This document shows positions 27,767 to 36,256 of a stretch of 64,000 nucleotides of DNA, piece by piece. A program made the translations under genes and the position numbers. This stretch comes from JANQQZ01 sp039187315 (GTDB lineage: Bacteria > Planctomycetota > Phycisphaerae > Phycisphaerales > UBA1924): the NCBI GenBank assembly GCA_039187315.1, contig JBCCZQ010000006.1, forward strand, positions 1 to 64,000, written 5' to 3'. Numbering within the stretch: position 1 is the stretch's first letter; every line of letters starts with the position of its first letter. The notes under the pieces are model-generated. The model did no database searches and was not told the DNA's origin. It was given only the letters and a program-made list of their open reading frames with translations.

Positions 27767-29455
27767 TCAGCCGAACGCGGCGAGCAGCCGATCGACCCGG
27801 GCCAGCACGCGGTCCTGACCCAGCGCTGCCAGGGTCACTCCGAGCGGTGGGCTCACGGCAGTGCCGGTCATCGCCACCCGGATCGGCTGCGCAAGCTTGC
27901 CGAGCTTGGTCCCGCGGGACTCGCACCAGGCCTGCGCGGCCGCCTCGATCGCCTCCGGCTCGAACGGTTCAACCGAGTCCAACGCCTCGCCGAAGCCCTG
28001 CAGCAGCTCCAGCCCGCTCGGCTCGCCCTTGGTGACGTGCTTGGCGACCGCCTTCTGGTCGTAGACGATCGCATCGTCGGCCATGAACAGGAACGCGATG
28101 GGCTGGCGGGCCTCGCCCAGCACCGCGGCCCGCTGCTGGACCGCCGGCGCAAGCATGCGCATCGTGGTCTCGTCCAGCGTGTCGATCAACTCCGCATCGT
28201 ACCGCGCTGCCCAGCCGCGCCACGCGTGGACAAACTCGTCCGGGGCCATCGCCTGGATCGAGTCGAAGTTGAAGGCACGGAGCTTGTCGCGGTCGAACTT
28301 GCTCGCGGTCTTGCCAACGCGCTCGAAGGAAAAATGCTCGTCGAGATACGCCCGCTCGAATCGCTCCAAGTCCTTGCCGTGCTCGGTCTTGACGCCCGGG
28401 TTCCAGCCCAGCAACGCAAGGTAGTTGATGACGACCTCTGGGAGATAGCCGGCGCGCCGAAAATCCTCAACATCGATCTCGGGAAGCGAGACGCCCAGCT
28501 GCTCGGCCATCGGCAGCAGCCGTTCCTGCGGCAGCTGCACCGTCTTGTCCTTGAGCCACTTCGCAAGCTCCGCTCGCTCGGTGTCCGAGCCCGAGTTGGC
28601 AAGCGCCTCCTGCACGCCTTGGTTCTGCTTGACCGCGGTACGAACGGCCTTGTCCTTGTCGCGCTTGCTCATCTTCGAGCCGTCGGGGTTGAAAATCAGC
28701 GGCAGGTGCGCGAACACGGGCTCGGAAAACCCGAGCGCCCGCATCAGCGCGATGTGCCGAGGCGTGTTGTTCAGATGCTCCTGTCCGCGGAGAACGTGCG
28801 ACACGCCCATCTCATGATCGTCGACGACCACGGCGAAGTGGTAGGTCGGGAATCCGTCACGCTTCCGGATGACGAGGTCGTCCAGCTCCTCGTACGGGAA
28901 CGACACCTCGCCGAGCACAGCGTCGCGGACGGTGATCGGCCCCGGCGGCATGGCGAAGCGCAGCACATGCCATTCCGTCGCGGCACGCTCGAGCGCCGCG
29001 GCGTGGTCGTAGATCTCAGAACGACGGTAGATGAACGTCCGCTTCTCGGCCTCGGCGGCCCTGCGCATCGCAGCGAGCTCATCGGGCGTCTCGAACGCTG
29101 GGTACGCGACGCCCGCCTCGATCAGCCGCGCGAAGAACAGGTCGTAGATCTCCCGGCGCTTGGACTGCTCGAACGGCCCGACGCCGCGAACATCGCCGCC
29201 GGAACCGTGCGCTTCCGGACCATCATCCCAACCGATGCCCAGCCACGCGAGGTCGTCGAGGATGCCGGCAGCCGCGGCCTCGCTCGACCGCTTCTGGTCG
29301 GTGTCCTCGATGCGCAGGACAAACCGTCCGCCCGCACCCCGGGCCAGGGCAGCGCAGAACAGGGCCGTCCGGGCCCCGCCGATGTGCAGATGGCCCGTCG
29401 GCGAGGGGGCGAATCGGGTAACAGTCAGGTTCTGAGCCAGTTCGGTCGTGGTCAT
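27767..29455 (-). CDS. gltX: Glutamate--tRNA ligase
   Basis: GluRS charges tRNA-Glu for translation and tetrapyrrole synthesis. 562 residues from ATG 29455; the frame is open to 29836, but MTTTELAQNLTVTRFAPSPTG is the natural start. HIGH equivalent in TGHLHIGGARTALF (20-33), then VLRIEDTD, and KMSKR at 261-265. Normally KMSKR is followed shortly by GYLPEALLNYLALLGW; here about 65 charged residues (267-332) intervene before AGYLPEVVINYLALLGW, making the protein longer than the usual 470-500. The C-terminal anticodon-binding domain ends GQDRVLARVDRLL. It is divergent from the EF-G gene and heads the minus-strand run towards glnS. Confidence 0.95.
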   Translation of the reverse strand: MTTTELAQNLTVTRFAPSPTGHLHIGGARTALFCAALARGAGGRFVLRIEDTDQKRSSEAAAAGILDDLAWLGIGWDDGPEAHGSGGDVRGVGPFEQSKRREIYDLFFARLIEAGVAYPAFETPDELAAMRRAAEAEKRTFIYRRSEIYDHAAALERAATEWHVLRFAMPPGPITVRDAVLGEVSFPYEELDDLVIRKRDGFPTYHFAVVVDDHEMGVSHVLRGQEHLNNTPRHIALMRALGFSEPVFAHLPLIFNPDGSKMSKRDKDKAVRTAVKQNQGVQEALANSGSDTERAELAKWLKDKTVQLPQERLLPMAEQLGVSLPEIDVEDFRRAGYLPEVVINYLALLGWNPGVKTEHGKDLERFERAYLDEHFSFERVGKTASKFDRDKLRAFNFDSIQAMAPDEFVHAWRGWAARYDAELIDTLDETTMRMLAPAVQQRAAVLGEARQPIAFLFMADDAIVYDQKAVAKHVTKGEPSGLELLQGFGEALDSVEPFEPEAIEAAAQAWCESRGTKLGKLAQPIRVAMTGTAVSPPLGVTLAALGQDRVLARVDRLLAAFG

Positions 29456-29507
29456 CGGGCAACCGTATCCGCGCAGCACCCCGGCGACGGGCAGCGGCCC
29501 GGGCTTC

Positions 29508-29516
29508 TGGTATACT
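29508..29516 (+). promoter_or_regulatory. Candidate extended -10 promoter (TGGTATACT) for the EF-G paralogue
   Basis: TG at 29508-29509, one base, then TATACT at 29511-29516 forms an extended -10 element in otherwise very GC-rich DNA. It lies between the divergent gltX and EF-G starts, about 145 bp before the latter. No clear -35 is present, which extended -10 promoters can tolerate. Confidence 0.45.
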
Positions 29517-29660
29517 GGCCCGGCGCGGTGTGGGTGGTACGCCGTGTCGACAGCTTCATCCCGGGCCGACCGGCCCGTTGCCGTGCCCCATCTGACGCAC
29601 GCCCGCACCGATCGGCCCCCAGGCCTCGCGCTCGCGAGGACGAAAGGCAGGGCCGGACTC

Positions 29661-31784
29661 ATGGCAGGACAGCCAACCCTCGCGGTTGCCCGCGATCCGT
29701 CGACCATCCGCAACGTTGCGCTCGTCGGCCAGGGCGGCTCCGGAAAGACGACGCTCGTCGAGCGCCTTCTGTTCTCCGCCGGCGTCATCCAGCGCATGGG
29801 ATCGGTCGAGGAAGAGAACACCGTCACGGACTTCACCCCCGAGGAGCACCACCACCATCACACCCTGGGCCTGAAGATGACCCACTTCGAGGCCGAGAGC
29901 CGCCTGTCGGGCTCGAAGGTGCTCGTGAACCTGCTCGATACGCCAGGGCTGGCCGACTTCATGGGACACGCCGTAGCCGCCCTGCCCGCGGTCGACACCG
30001 TCGCCGTCGTCATCGACCCGGCCAAGGGCGTCGAGACCGTCGCCCGCCGGATGTTCAACCTCGCCAAGGAACGGAACCTGCCGCGGTGCGTCATTGTCGA
30101 CAAGATCGACGAGAGCGGGATCGATCTCGCCGCAGTTGTTGAAGGGCTACGAACGCAGTTCGGAAGCGAGTGCCTGCCGATCAATCTGCCCGCTGGCGGC
30201 AGGTCTGAGGGTGGCAGCGTTATCAACGTCTTCGAGGCCGAGCATGCCGACGGCGCAGCGCCTGACTTCTCCAGCGTCGAGGACGCGCACCAGCAGATCC
30301 TTGAGCAGGTCGTCGAAGTCAACGACGAACTGACCGAGACCTACTTCGAAGGCGGGGCCCTCGATCCCAAGAAGCTGCACGAAGCCTTCGAAGAGTGCAT
30401 GCGGCAGGGACACCTGGTGCCGATCTGCTTCTGCTCGGCCAAGACCGGCGTGGGCATCGACGACCTGATGCACGTCATCGCCGACTACCTGCCCAGCCCG
30501 CTCGAGGGGAACCCGCGGCCGTTCGTCAGCGAGACCGATGGCGGCGCCGAGACCGACTACACGCACGAGCCGGACGCTTCCAAGCCGCTGCTCGCGCACG
30601 TCTACAAGGTCACGGTTGACAAACACGTAGGCAAGCTCGGCGTCTTCCGTGTTCATCAGGGCACGATAAAGGCCAAGGACGAGGTCTACCTCGGCGCCAA
30701 CAAGAAACCGGTGCGGATCGCGCACCTCTACAAACGCCAGGGGCCGACGAGCATCGAGGTCGAGGCGCTCGGGCCCGGCGACATCGGCGCCATCTCCAAG
30801 ATCGACGAAGTCCACTTCGGCTCGGTGCTCCACGGCGACCACGACGCTGATCGCGTCCACCTCAAGCGGCTGCCGATGCCCAAGCCGATGTTTGGACTCG
30901 CGATCGAGCTGAAGAACCACAAGGACGAGAGCAAGTTCGCACCGGCCACGCACAAGCTCATGGAGGAGGACCCGTGCCTGATCATCGAACGCGTCGAGGC
31001 AACCAACCAAACGGTTATGCGCGGCCTGGGCGAGCTGCACCTGCGCGTCGTTGAAGAAAAACTCAACGATCAGTACGGCATCGAGATCGATACCAGCCCG
31101 CCGCGCATCGCGTACAAGGAAACCATCACGGGCACCGCCGAGGCCAGCCATCGCCACAAGAAACAATCAGGCGGTTCGGGCGAATTCGGCGAGGTACACC
31201 TGCGGGTTGCGCCCCTGCCAATCGACCCCGACCTCGGCGACGAGCCGACGTTCGAGTTCGTCAACGCGACCGTCGGCGGATCCGTGCCCAGGCAGTTCAT
31301 GCCTGCGATTGAGAAGGGCATCCGCGAGGTACTCAGCACCGGGGCCGTCGCCGGCTACCCGATGACCGGCGTGCGTGTCGAGGTGACAGACGGCAAGCAC
31401 CACGCCGTGGACTCGAAAGAGGTCGCGTTTATCAAGGCAGGCAAGCGCGCCTTCATCAACGCTGTCGAGAAGGCACGGCCCGTCCTGCTCGAGCCCTTCG
31501 TCCACCTGGAGGTCACCGCCCCGAGCTCTGTCACTGGCGACATCGCGGGCGATCTATCAACGAAACGTGGACGGGTGCAGGACACCGAGATGATCGGTGC
31601 CGACATCGTCATTGTGAAGGCGGAGGCCCCGCTGAGCGAGCTGCACAGCTACTCCACCGCACTCAAGAGCATGACCGGCGGATCTGGAAGCTACACCATG
31701 GACTACAGCCACACCGAGCAGACCCCGCCGAACGTGCAACAGGAGATCATGGCTGCCTTCGAAGGCCACGGCGACGCGGAGTGA
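29661..31784 (+). CDS. Elongation factor G-like GTPase (EF-G paralogue)
   Basis: 707 residues from ATG 29661; upstream codons in the open frame are not EF-G-like. The G domain has P-loop GQGGSGKT (23-30) and DTPG (93-96). The G4 motif, normally NKxD, reads DKID (147-150), and the switch I region has five consecutive histidines (63-67) after FTPEE. Domains II-V follow in EF-G order: LLAHVYKVTVDKHVGKLGVF, then MRGLGELHLRVVEEKL, then TVGGSVPRQFMPAIEKG and the C-terminal VTAPSSVTGDIAGDLSTKRGR. It resembles the FusA2/EF-G II type of accessory factor rather than housekeeping FusA, and no rpsL-rpsG-tuf genes are beside it. Translocation, recycling or another ribosomal role is inferred only. Confidence 0.85.
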   Translation: MAGQPTLAVARDPSTIRNVALVGQGGSGKTTLVERLLFSAGVIQRMGSVEEENTVTDFTPEEHHHHHTLGLKMTHFEAESRLSGSKVLVNLLDTPGLADFMGHAVAALPAVDTVAVVIDPAKGVETVARRMFNLAKERNLPRCVIVDKIDESGIDLAAVVEGLRTQFGSECLPINLPAGGRSEGGSVINVFEAEHADGAAPDFSSVEDAHQQILEQVVEVNDELTETYFEGGALDPKKLHEAFEECMRQGHLVPICFCSAKTGVGIDDLMHVIADYLPSPLEGNPRPFVSETDGGAETDYTHEPDASKPLLAHVYKVTVDKHVGKLGVFRVHQGTIKAKDEVYLGANKKPVRIAHLYKRQGPTSIEVEALGPGDIGAISKIDEVHFGSVLHGDHDADRVHLKRLPMPKPMFGLAIELKNHKDESKFAPATHKLMEEDPCLIIERVEATNQTVMRGLGELHLRVVEEKLNDQYGIEIDTSPPRIAYKETITGTAEASHRHKKQSGGSGEFGEVHLRVAPLPIDPDLGDEPTFEFVNATVGGSVPRQFMPAIEKGIREVLSTGAVAGYPMTGVRVEVTDGKHHAVDSKEVAFIKAGKRAFINAVEKARPVLLEPFVHLEVTAPSSVTGDIAGDLSTKRGRVQDTEMIGADIVIVKAEAPLSELHSYSTALKSMTGGSGSYTMDYSHTEQTPPNVQQEIMAAFEGHGDAE

Positions 31785-31848
31785 CCGTGCCGCGGCCGAC
31801 GTCCTGCGTGTAGACTCCATTGATCTGACCCGAACCTGGAGACCCGTC

Positions 31849-32790
31849 ATGAACACGACCGCTCCGGCCGCCCAGAACCAGCCGAGGACCCGCCTGCCGC
31901 TTGCGGTGATCGTCGTGTCACTGCTCGTGCTCGGCGGACTGCTCTTCTTCGCGGTCGACAAGCTGCTCGTCGACCTTGGCGGAGCGGGAGGCACGGTCGG
32001 GGCCGACGGCCTGCACACAGCCGCAGCCGCGGGCGATGTGGAGGCGATCCAGGCCGCAGCGGCGCGCGGCGAGAACCTGAACGCGTCCAACTTCAACGAT
32101 CCCGAGGGCGAAGACCGCTCACCGCTGATGGTCGCCATCGCGAGCAACCAGCTCGAAGCGGCCAAGGCGTTGATCGAGGCGGGCGCCGACACCGAGACCC
32201 GATCCCGGGACGGCAAGACGGCGCTCATGCTCGCGGCGGGCTGGTCGACCACCGCGATGGTTGAACTGCTGCTCGAGCAGGACGCTCGGATCGACGCGCG
32301 CAGCGAGCTCGGCTGGACCGCGCTCATGCTCGCCGCGAGCCGGGGGCAGTCCGAGTCGGTCCGGGCCCTGCTGGCCGCCGGCGCCGACGTTTCGAACCGG
32401 AACAAATGGGACCAGACCGCGCTGATCTCTGCCAGTCTCGCGGCAGACCTTGACTGCATCACCGCCATGCTCAACGCCGGAGCTGAAGCCAACGCCACCG
32501 ACAACTTCGGCGTCACACCGCTGATCGCCGCCACCGAGCGCGCCAAAGACCCGGAGGTCCTCCGGGCCTTGATCGAAGCCGGCGCCGACGTGAACGCCGC
32601 CGAGGACAGCGGTGTCACGGCCCTGATGCGGTCGGCCGACCGCGCGAGCATGGAGCTCGTGCAGGCCCTCGTTGACGCCGGCGCGGATGTGAACGCCGCC
32701 GACGATGGCGGGCGGACCGCAGCAGATTGGGCCGCCGGTCGGGATGACGAGGCCGGCCAGACCGTCGCGGAGTTCCTTCGCGGCATCTGA
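31849..32790 (+). CDS. Membrane-anchored ankyrin-repeat protein
   Basis: 313 residues. A short cytoplasmic N-terminus, one transmembrane helix (residues about 17-40, LPLAVIVVSLLVLGGLLFF), then about seven ankyrin repeats to the end. Repeats carry the G-x-T-A-L-M-x-A and VxxLLxxGAD consensus: GKTALMLAAGWSTTAMVELL, GWTALMLAASRGQSESVRALL and GADVNAAEDSGVTALMRSAD. Single-pass topology puts the repeats outside the inner membrane, if the positive-inside rule holds. GGAGA precedes the ATG. A protein-protein interaction role is expected; the partner is unknown. It follows the EF-G gene by 64 bp. Confidence 0.85.
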   Translation: MNTTAPAAQNQPRTRLPLAVIVVSLLVLGGLLFFAVDKLLVDLGGAGGTVGADGLHTAAAAGDVEAIQAAAARGENLNASNFNDPEGEDRSPLMVAIASNQLEAAKALIEAGADTETRSRDGKTALMLAAGWSTTAMVELLLEQDARIDARSELGWTALMLAASRGQSESVRALLAAGADVSNRNKWDQTALISASLAADLDCITAMLNAGAEANATDNFGVTPLIAATERAKDPEVLRALIEAGADVNAAEDSGVTALMRSADRASMELVQALVDAGADVNAADDGGRTAADWAAGRDDEAGQTVAEFLRGI

Positions 32791-32893
32791 CCCGCATGCT
32801 CGGATCCAGCCGAGCGGCTACACTCGCTGCCGAGGGGCCCGCACAGCGTGCGGCGGGCGAAGCTGACCACGCACGGAACGCGGAACCATCGCT

Positions 32894-33268
32894 ATGGACC
32901 GGATCTCGCCGAGCTCAGTCGGGCAACGCACCCTTCATGCCATCGGTCAGTCCATCGGAAACCCGCTCGGGCAAGCCAAGCAGGTCGGACCCCGAGCTAT
33001 CGATCCCTCGCAGCGTCTCAGGCTCGTTGACAGCCAGGACACCGTCATGCTCGGCGGCGCCGGCACGTCCGCTCGGGCGCCCAGCCCGAACACCGCCACG
33101 CTCGTCGCGAGCGTGGTCGAACCGGCCCCGACACCCCCGACCGCTTCAACGGCTCAGCCCGTCAGCACACGTGCGGCCGATGCGCTCAAGATGTACCGCG
33201 CCCCCGGCGAACAGAACGTTGCCGCCACTCGCGCAGCGGCGGGCTCGCTGCTGGATGTTCAGGCCTGA
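32894..33268 (+). CDS. Small hypothetical protein
   Basis: 124 residues with no recognised domain. It starts MDRISPSSVGQRTLHAIGQ, is Ala/Pro/Thr-rich in the middle (PAPTPPTASTAQPVST) and ends RAADALKMYRAPGEQNVAATRAAAGSLLDVQA. The terminal helix after LKMYR looks conserved, and third positions are GC-rich in this frame, so I regard it as real. No signal peptide or membrane segment is seen. Competing frames in 32791-33365 have less natural composition. Confidence 0.45.
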   Translation: MDRISPSSVGQRTLHAIGQSIGNPLGQAKQVGPRAIDPSQRLRLVDSQDTVMLGGAGTSARAPSPNTATLVASVVEPAPTPPTASTAQPVSTRAADALKMYRAPGEQNVAATRAAAGSLLDVQA

Positions 33269-33365
33269 TCCGCTTCGCCGGGTCCACAAGGCCCGAGAAC
33301 AACGCCGTCGACCGGCACACCCGTCATCCCTGTACGCCACCAGCACCCGTCGATAAGCTGGTGTG

Positions 33366-34703
33366 ATGCCGGGCTTGGACCATCAACAAAAAAAAGACAC
33401 CGCCAAAGCCATGCCGAAGCCGGCACCGCTGGCCAGGCACTGGCGTCTCGACCCAGGGGTGGTGTTCCTGAACCACGGGTCCTTCGGGGCCTGCCCCATC
33501 GAGATCCAACAGGCACAGCAGCGCCACCGCGACCGCGTGGAGGCAGAGGCCGTCAGCTTCTTCTGCCGCGATCTCTTTCCGCTGCTCGATCGCAGCCGCA
33601 GGGCCATCGCCGGGATGATCGGAGGCAAGCCCGAGGACTACGTCTTCCCGCCCAATGCGACCGTTGCCGTCGCCACGATCATCATGAACCTCGAGCGTGG
33701 CCACGGCATGCTCGACGATCCGCGCCCGCTCGGGCCCGGCGACGAGATCCTCGTCAACGACCACGAGTACCCGGCCTGCCTCAACATCGTCCACGACACC
33801 GCCCGGCGAACGGGCGCCCGTGTCCGCACCGTCGAGATCCCGACGGTCCCCCAAGACGGACCCATGACGCCAGAGCGGTTCCACGGCATGATCATGGCCG
33901 GCGTGACCGACCGCACACGCATCTGCCTGCTCAGCCACATCACCAGCCCCACAGGCATGATCGTGCCCGCTGCCAAGCTCGTGCGCGACCTTGAAGCTCT
34001 CGGCGTGGTCACGATCCTTGACGGTGCGCACGGTCCAGGCGCCATCCCGCTCGACATCGACGAACTCCACCCAGCGTTCTATACCGCCAACTGCCACAAG
34101 TGGCTATGCACGCCCAAGGGCGCCGCGATCCTCTACGTCCGGCCCGATCTGCAAGAGGGCTTCCGACCGCTCGCGATCAGCAACTACGCCGAGGCTCCCG
34201 CAGGCTGCAAGAACCGCTCGATGTACAACCTCGAGTTCGACTACACCGGCACCGACGACTACACCGCCCGCCTGACGATCGCCGACGCCATCGACATCAT
34301 GCCGACCATCGCCGGAGCCGAGTGGCCAGGCATCATCGAGCACAACCGCAGCCTCGTCATGCAGGCTCGCGACGTGCTGCTCGAAGCCTTGGGCGCCCAA
34401 GAGCCCGTCGACGACCGGATGATCGGGCCGCTGGCGATGGTCCCGCTGCCCGAGGTCGAGCCCGACCGGCGCGAACGTCTCAAGCAGCGTCCGACCTGCT
34501 ACGCGGACGCCCTCCAGGACGCCCTAGTCGAACGGCACGGCATCCAGGTGCCAGTCTGGCTTCCGTGTGCGCAGCTCGGCGGGCGCCCGTTCGACGGACG
34601 ACGCTTCATCAGGCTCAGCGCGCAGCTCTATAACAGCCCTGAGCAGTACCGCTACCTTGCCGACGCACTTGCGGAAGAACTCGCACGCGAAATGCGACTC
34701 TGA
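33366..34703 (+). CDS. Class V aminotransferase family protein (isopenicillin N epimerase-like)
   Basis: A PLP enzyme of about 445 residues. VFLNHGSFGACPIEIQQAQQ is the typical opening of the isopenicillin N epimerase/cysteine desulfurase-like branch. ILDGAHGPGAIPLDI holds the Asp that pairs with PLP nitrogen, and K245 in NCHKWLCTPKGAAIL is the Schiff-base lysine. The C-terminus RRFIRLSAQLYNSPEQYRYLADAL is family-typical. The start is uncertain among GTG 33363, ATG 33366 and ATG 33411, as none has a strong ribosome binding site. The substrate is not predictable, and isopenicillin N is unlikely here. Confidence 0.82.
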   Translation: MPGLDHQQKKDTAKAMPKPAPLARHWRLDPGVVFLNHGSFGACPIEIQQAQQRHRDRVEAEAVSFFCRDLFPLLDRSRRAIAGMIGGKPEDYVFPPNATVAVATIIMNLERGHGMLDDPRPLGPGDEILVNDHEYPACLNIVHDTARRTGARVRTVEIPTVPQDGPMTPERFHGMIMAGVTDRTRICLLSHITSPTGMIVPAAKLVRDLEALGVVTILDGAHGPGAIPLDIDELHPAFYTANCHKWLCTPKGAAILYVRPDLQEGFRPLAISNYAEAPAGCKNRSMYNLEFDYTGTDDYTARLTIADAIDIMPTIAGAEWPGIIEHNRSLVMQARDVLLEALGAQEPVDDRMIGPLAMVPLPEVEPDRRERLKQRPTCYADALQDALVERHGIQVPVWLPCAQLGGRPFDGRRFIRLSAQLYNSPEQYRYLADALAEELAREMRL

Positions 34704-34723
34704 AACAACAGCCAGTGTGTGGT

Positions 34724-36256
34724 TCAGATCCCGTAGTTCGGCAGGAGCTTCTCGCGGAGATACCGCACGAGGTGCGCCGCCGAGAGGGGCGAGCCGGTCG
34801 CACGCTTTGTCAGCTCAGCGGCGGGGTACCGGCGGCCGTGGATATGGATCCGCTCACGGAGCCAGCCGAGCAGGCCGCTGAAGTCGCCCTGGGCGATATC
34901 GCTCTCAAGCATCGGCAGCTCGCGCCCGATCGCGTCCCACAGCTGCGCCATATGCAGGTTGCCCAGCGTGTATGTCGGGAAGTAGCCGAACAGCCCGAAG
35001 CTCCAGTGGACATCCTGGAGGCAGCCGTGCGCATCGTCGGGCACCTCCACGCCCAGCGACTCCGCGTAGGCATCGTTCCAGGCCGCGGGCAGGTCGGCCG
35101 TCGACAGATCGCCAGAAACCAACGCCCGCTCGAGCTCGAAGCGGATCATCACGTGCAGGTTGTACGTGCCTTCGTCGGCTTCGACTCGGATCAGGCTCGG
35201 CGTCGCCGTGTTCACCGCCGACGCCAGCGACGCGGGCGTCTGATCCGCGACCGCATCGCCGAGCAACTCCTTGGCCTTGGGCAGCGCAAACGTCCAGAAC
35301 GCCTCGCCCCGACCGACAGGGTTCTCCCAGAGCCGCGACTGGCTCTCGTGGATCCCGAGGCTGACCGCCTCACCCGAGGGCAGACCGAACTGCGACGCCA
35401 CGCTCTCTACACCGTGCGCAGGCCCAAGCGGCAGACCCTGCTCGTACAGACCGTGACCCATCTCGTGCATGATGCCGTAGAGCGAATCCGTCCAAGAGTC
35501 TTCGCGGTAGCGAGTCGTCATGCGCGTATCACCCGGAGCTACGCCCTCGCAGAACGGGTGCGTGGTGATGTCCAGTCGGCCGCGCTCGAAGCTGAAGCCG
35601 CAGGCATGCGCGACGAATCGGCCGAAGGCCTCCTGAGCTCGAACGGCGACACGGCGCGACAGCACGTCGCTGTTCGGCGGGGTGCCGTTGTCCGCGATAA
35701 TGTTGATCAGCTTGGTCAGCTCGGCCTTGAGTGGCGTGAAGACCGCCTCGACCTGCGCAGCCGTCATGCCTGGCTCGTAGTCATCGAGCATCGCGTCGTA
35801 CAGCTCGGCACCGCCGTCCGTCAGGCAGCGGGCCTTCTCGCGTGTCAGCTCGAGCACGGTGTCGAGCTTCGGCCGGAACGCGTCGTAGTCAGACCGCTCG
35901 CGTGCGTCCTTCCAGGCGTGCTGCGCCTTGGCCCGCGCCTCGGCGAGCTTCGCGACAAGGTCCGCCGGTACTCTCGTGCGTTTGTTGAAGTCCCGCCTAG
36001 CCTCGCGGACATTCGCCGACTCTGCCGACTCGTCGCCCGGTCCGAACGCATCCTCGCAGCCCGCGAGCAGATCGCCGAGCTCGTCCGCGCTCTGCCGCTC
36101 GTGATAGAGCCTGGCGAGCATCGCGCTCTGCCCGGCCCGAGCCTCCGCGCCGCCGGGAGGCATGTACGTCTCATGGTCCCATGCGATCACGTTGCCGATC
36201 GATTGGAGCGTCGCCGACTCCCGAAGATACCCCGCGAGCGCCTCGTATTGGCTCAT
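34724..36256 (-). CDS. Carboxypeptidase M32
   Basis: A zinc metallocarboxypeptidase of the M32 (Taq carboxypeptidase) family, 510 residues, the normal length. HEMGH at 264-268 (IMHEMGHGLYEQGLP) is the zinc motif, with the third ligand in ESQSRLWEN downstream. DITTHPFCEGVAPGDTRMTTRY and the N-terminal WDHETYMPPGG are strongly conserved in M32. It is cytoplasmic and removes C-terminal residues from peptides. The start overlaps the stop of the cyclase-repeat gene (4 bp), making it the last gene of the rsmE-cyclase repeat-M32 operon. Confidence 0.95.
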   Translation of the reverse strand: MSQYEALAGYLRESATLQSIGNVIAWDHETYMPPGGAEARAGQSAMLARLYHERQSADELGDLLAGCEDAFGPGDESAESANVREARRDFNKRTRVPADLVAKLAEARAKAQHAWKDARERSDYDAFRPKLDTVLELTREKARCLTDGGAELYDAMLDDYEPGMTAAQVEAVFTPLKAELTKLINIIADNGTPPNSDVLSRRVAVRAQEAFGRFVAHACGFSFERGRLDITTHPFCEGVAPGDTRMTTRYREDSWTDSLYGIMHEMGHGLYEQGLPLGPAHGVESVASQFGLPSGEAVSLGIHESQSRLWENPVGRGEAFWTFALPKAKELLGDAVADQTPASLASAVNTATPSLIRVEADEGTYNLHVMIRFELERALVSGDLSTADLPAAWNDAYAESLGVEVPDDAHGCLQDVHWSFGLFGYFPTYTLGNLHMAQLWDAIGRELPMLESDIAQGDFSGLLGWLRERIHIHGRRYPAAELTKRATGSPLSAAHLVRYLREKLLPNYGI

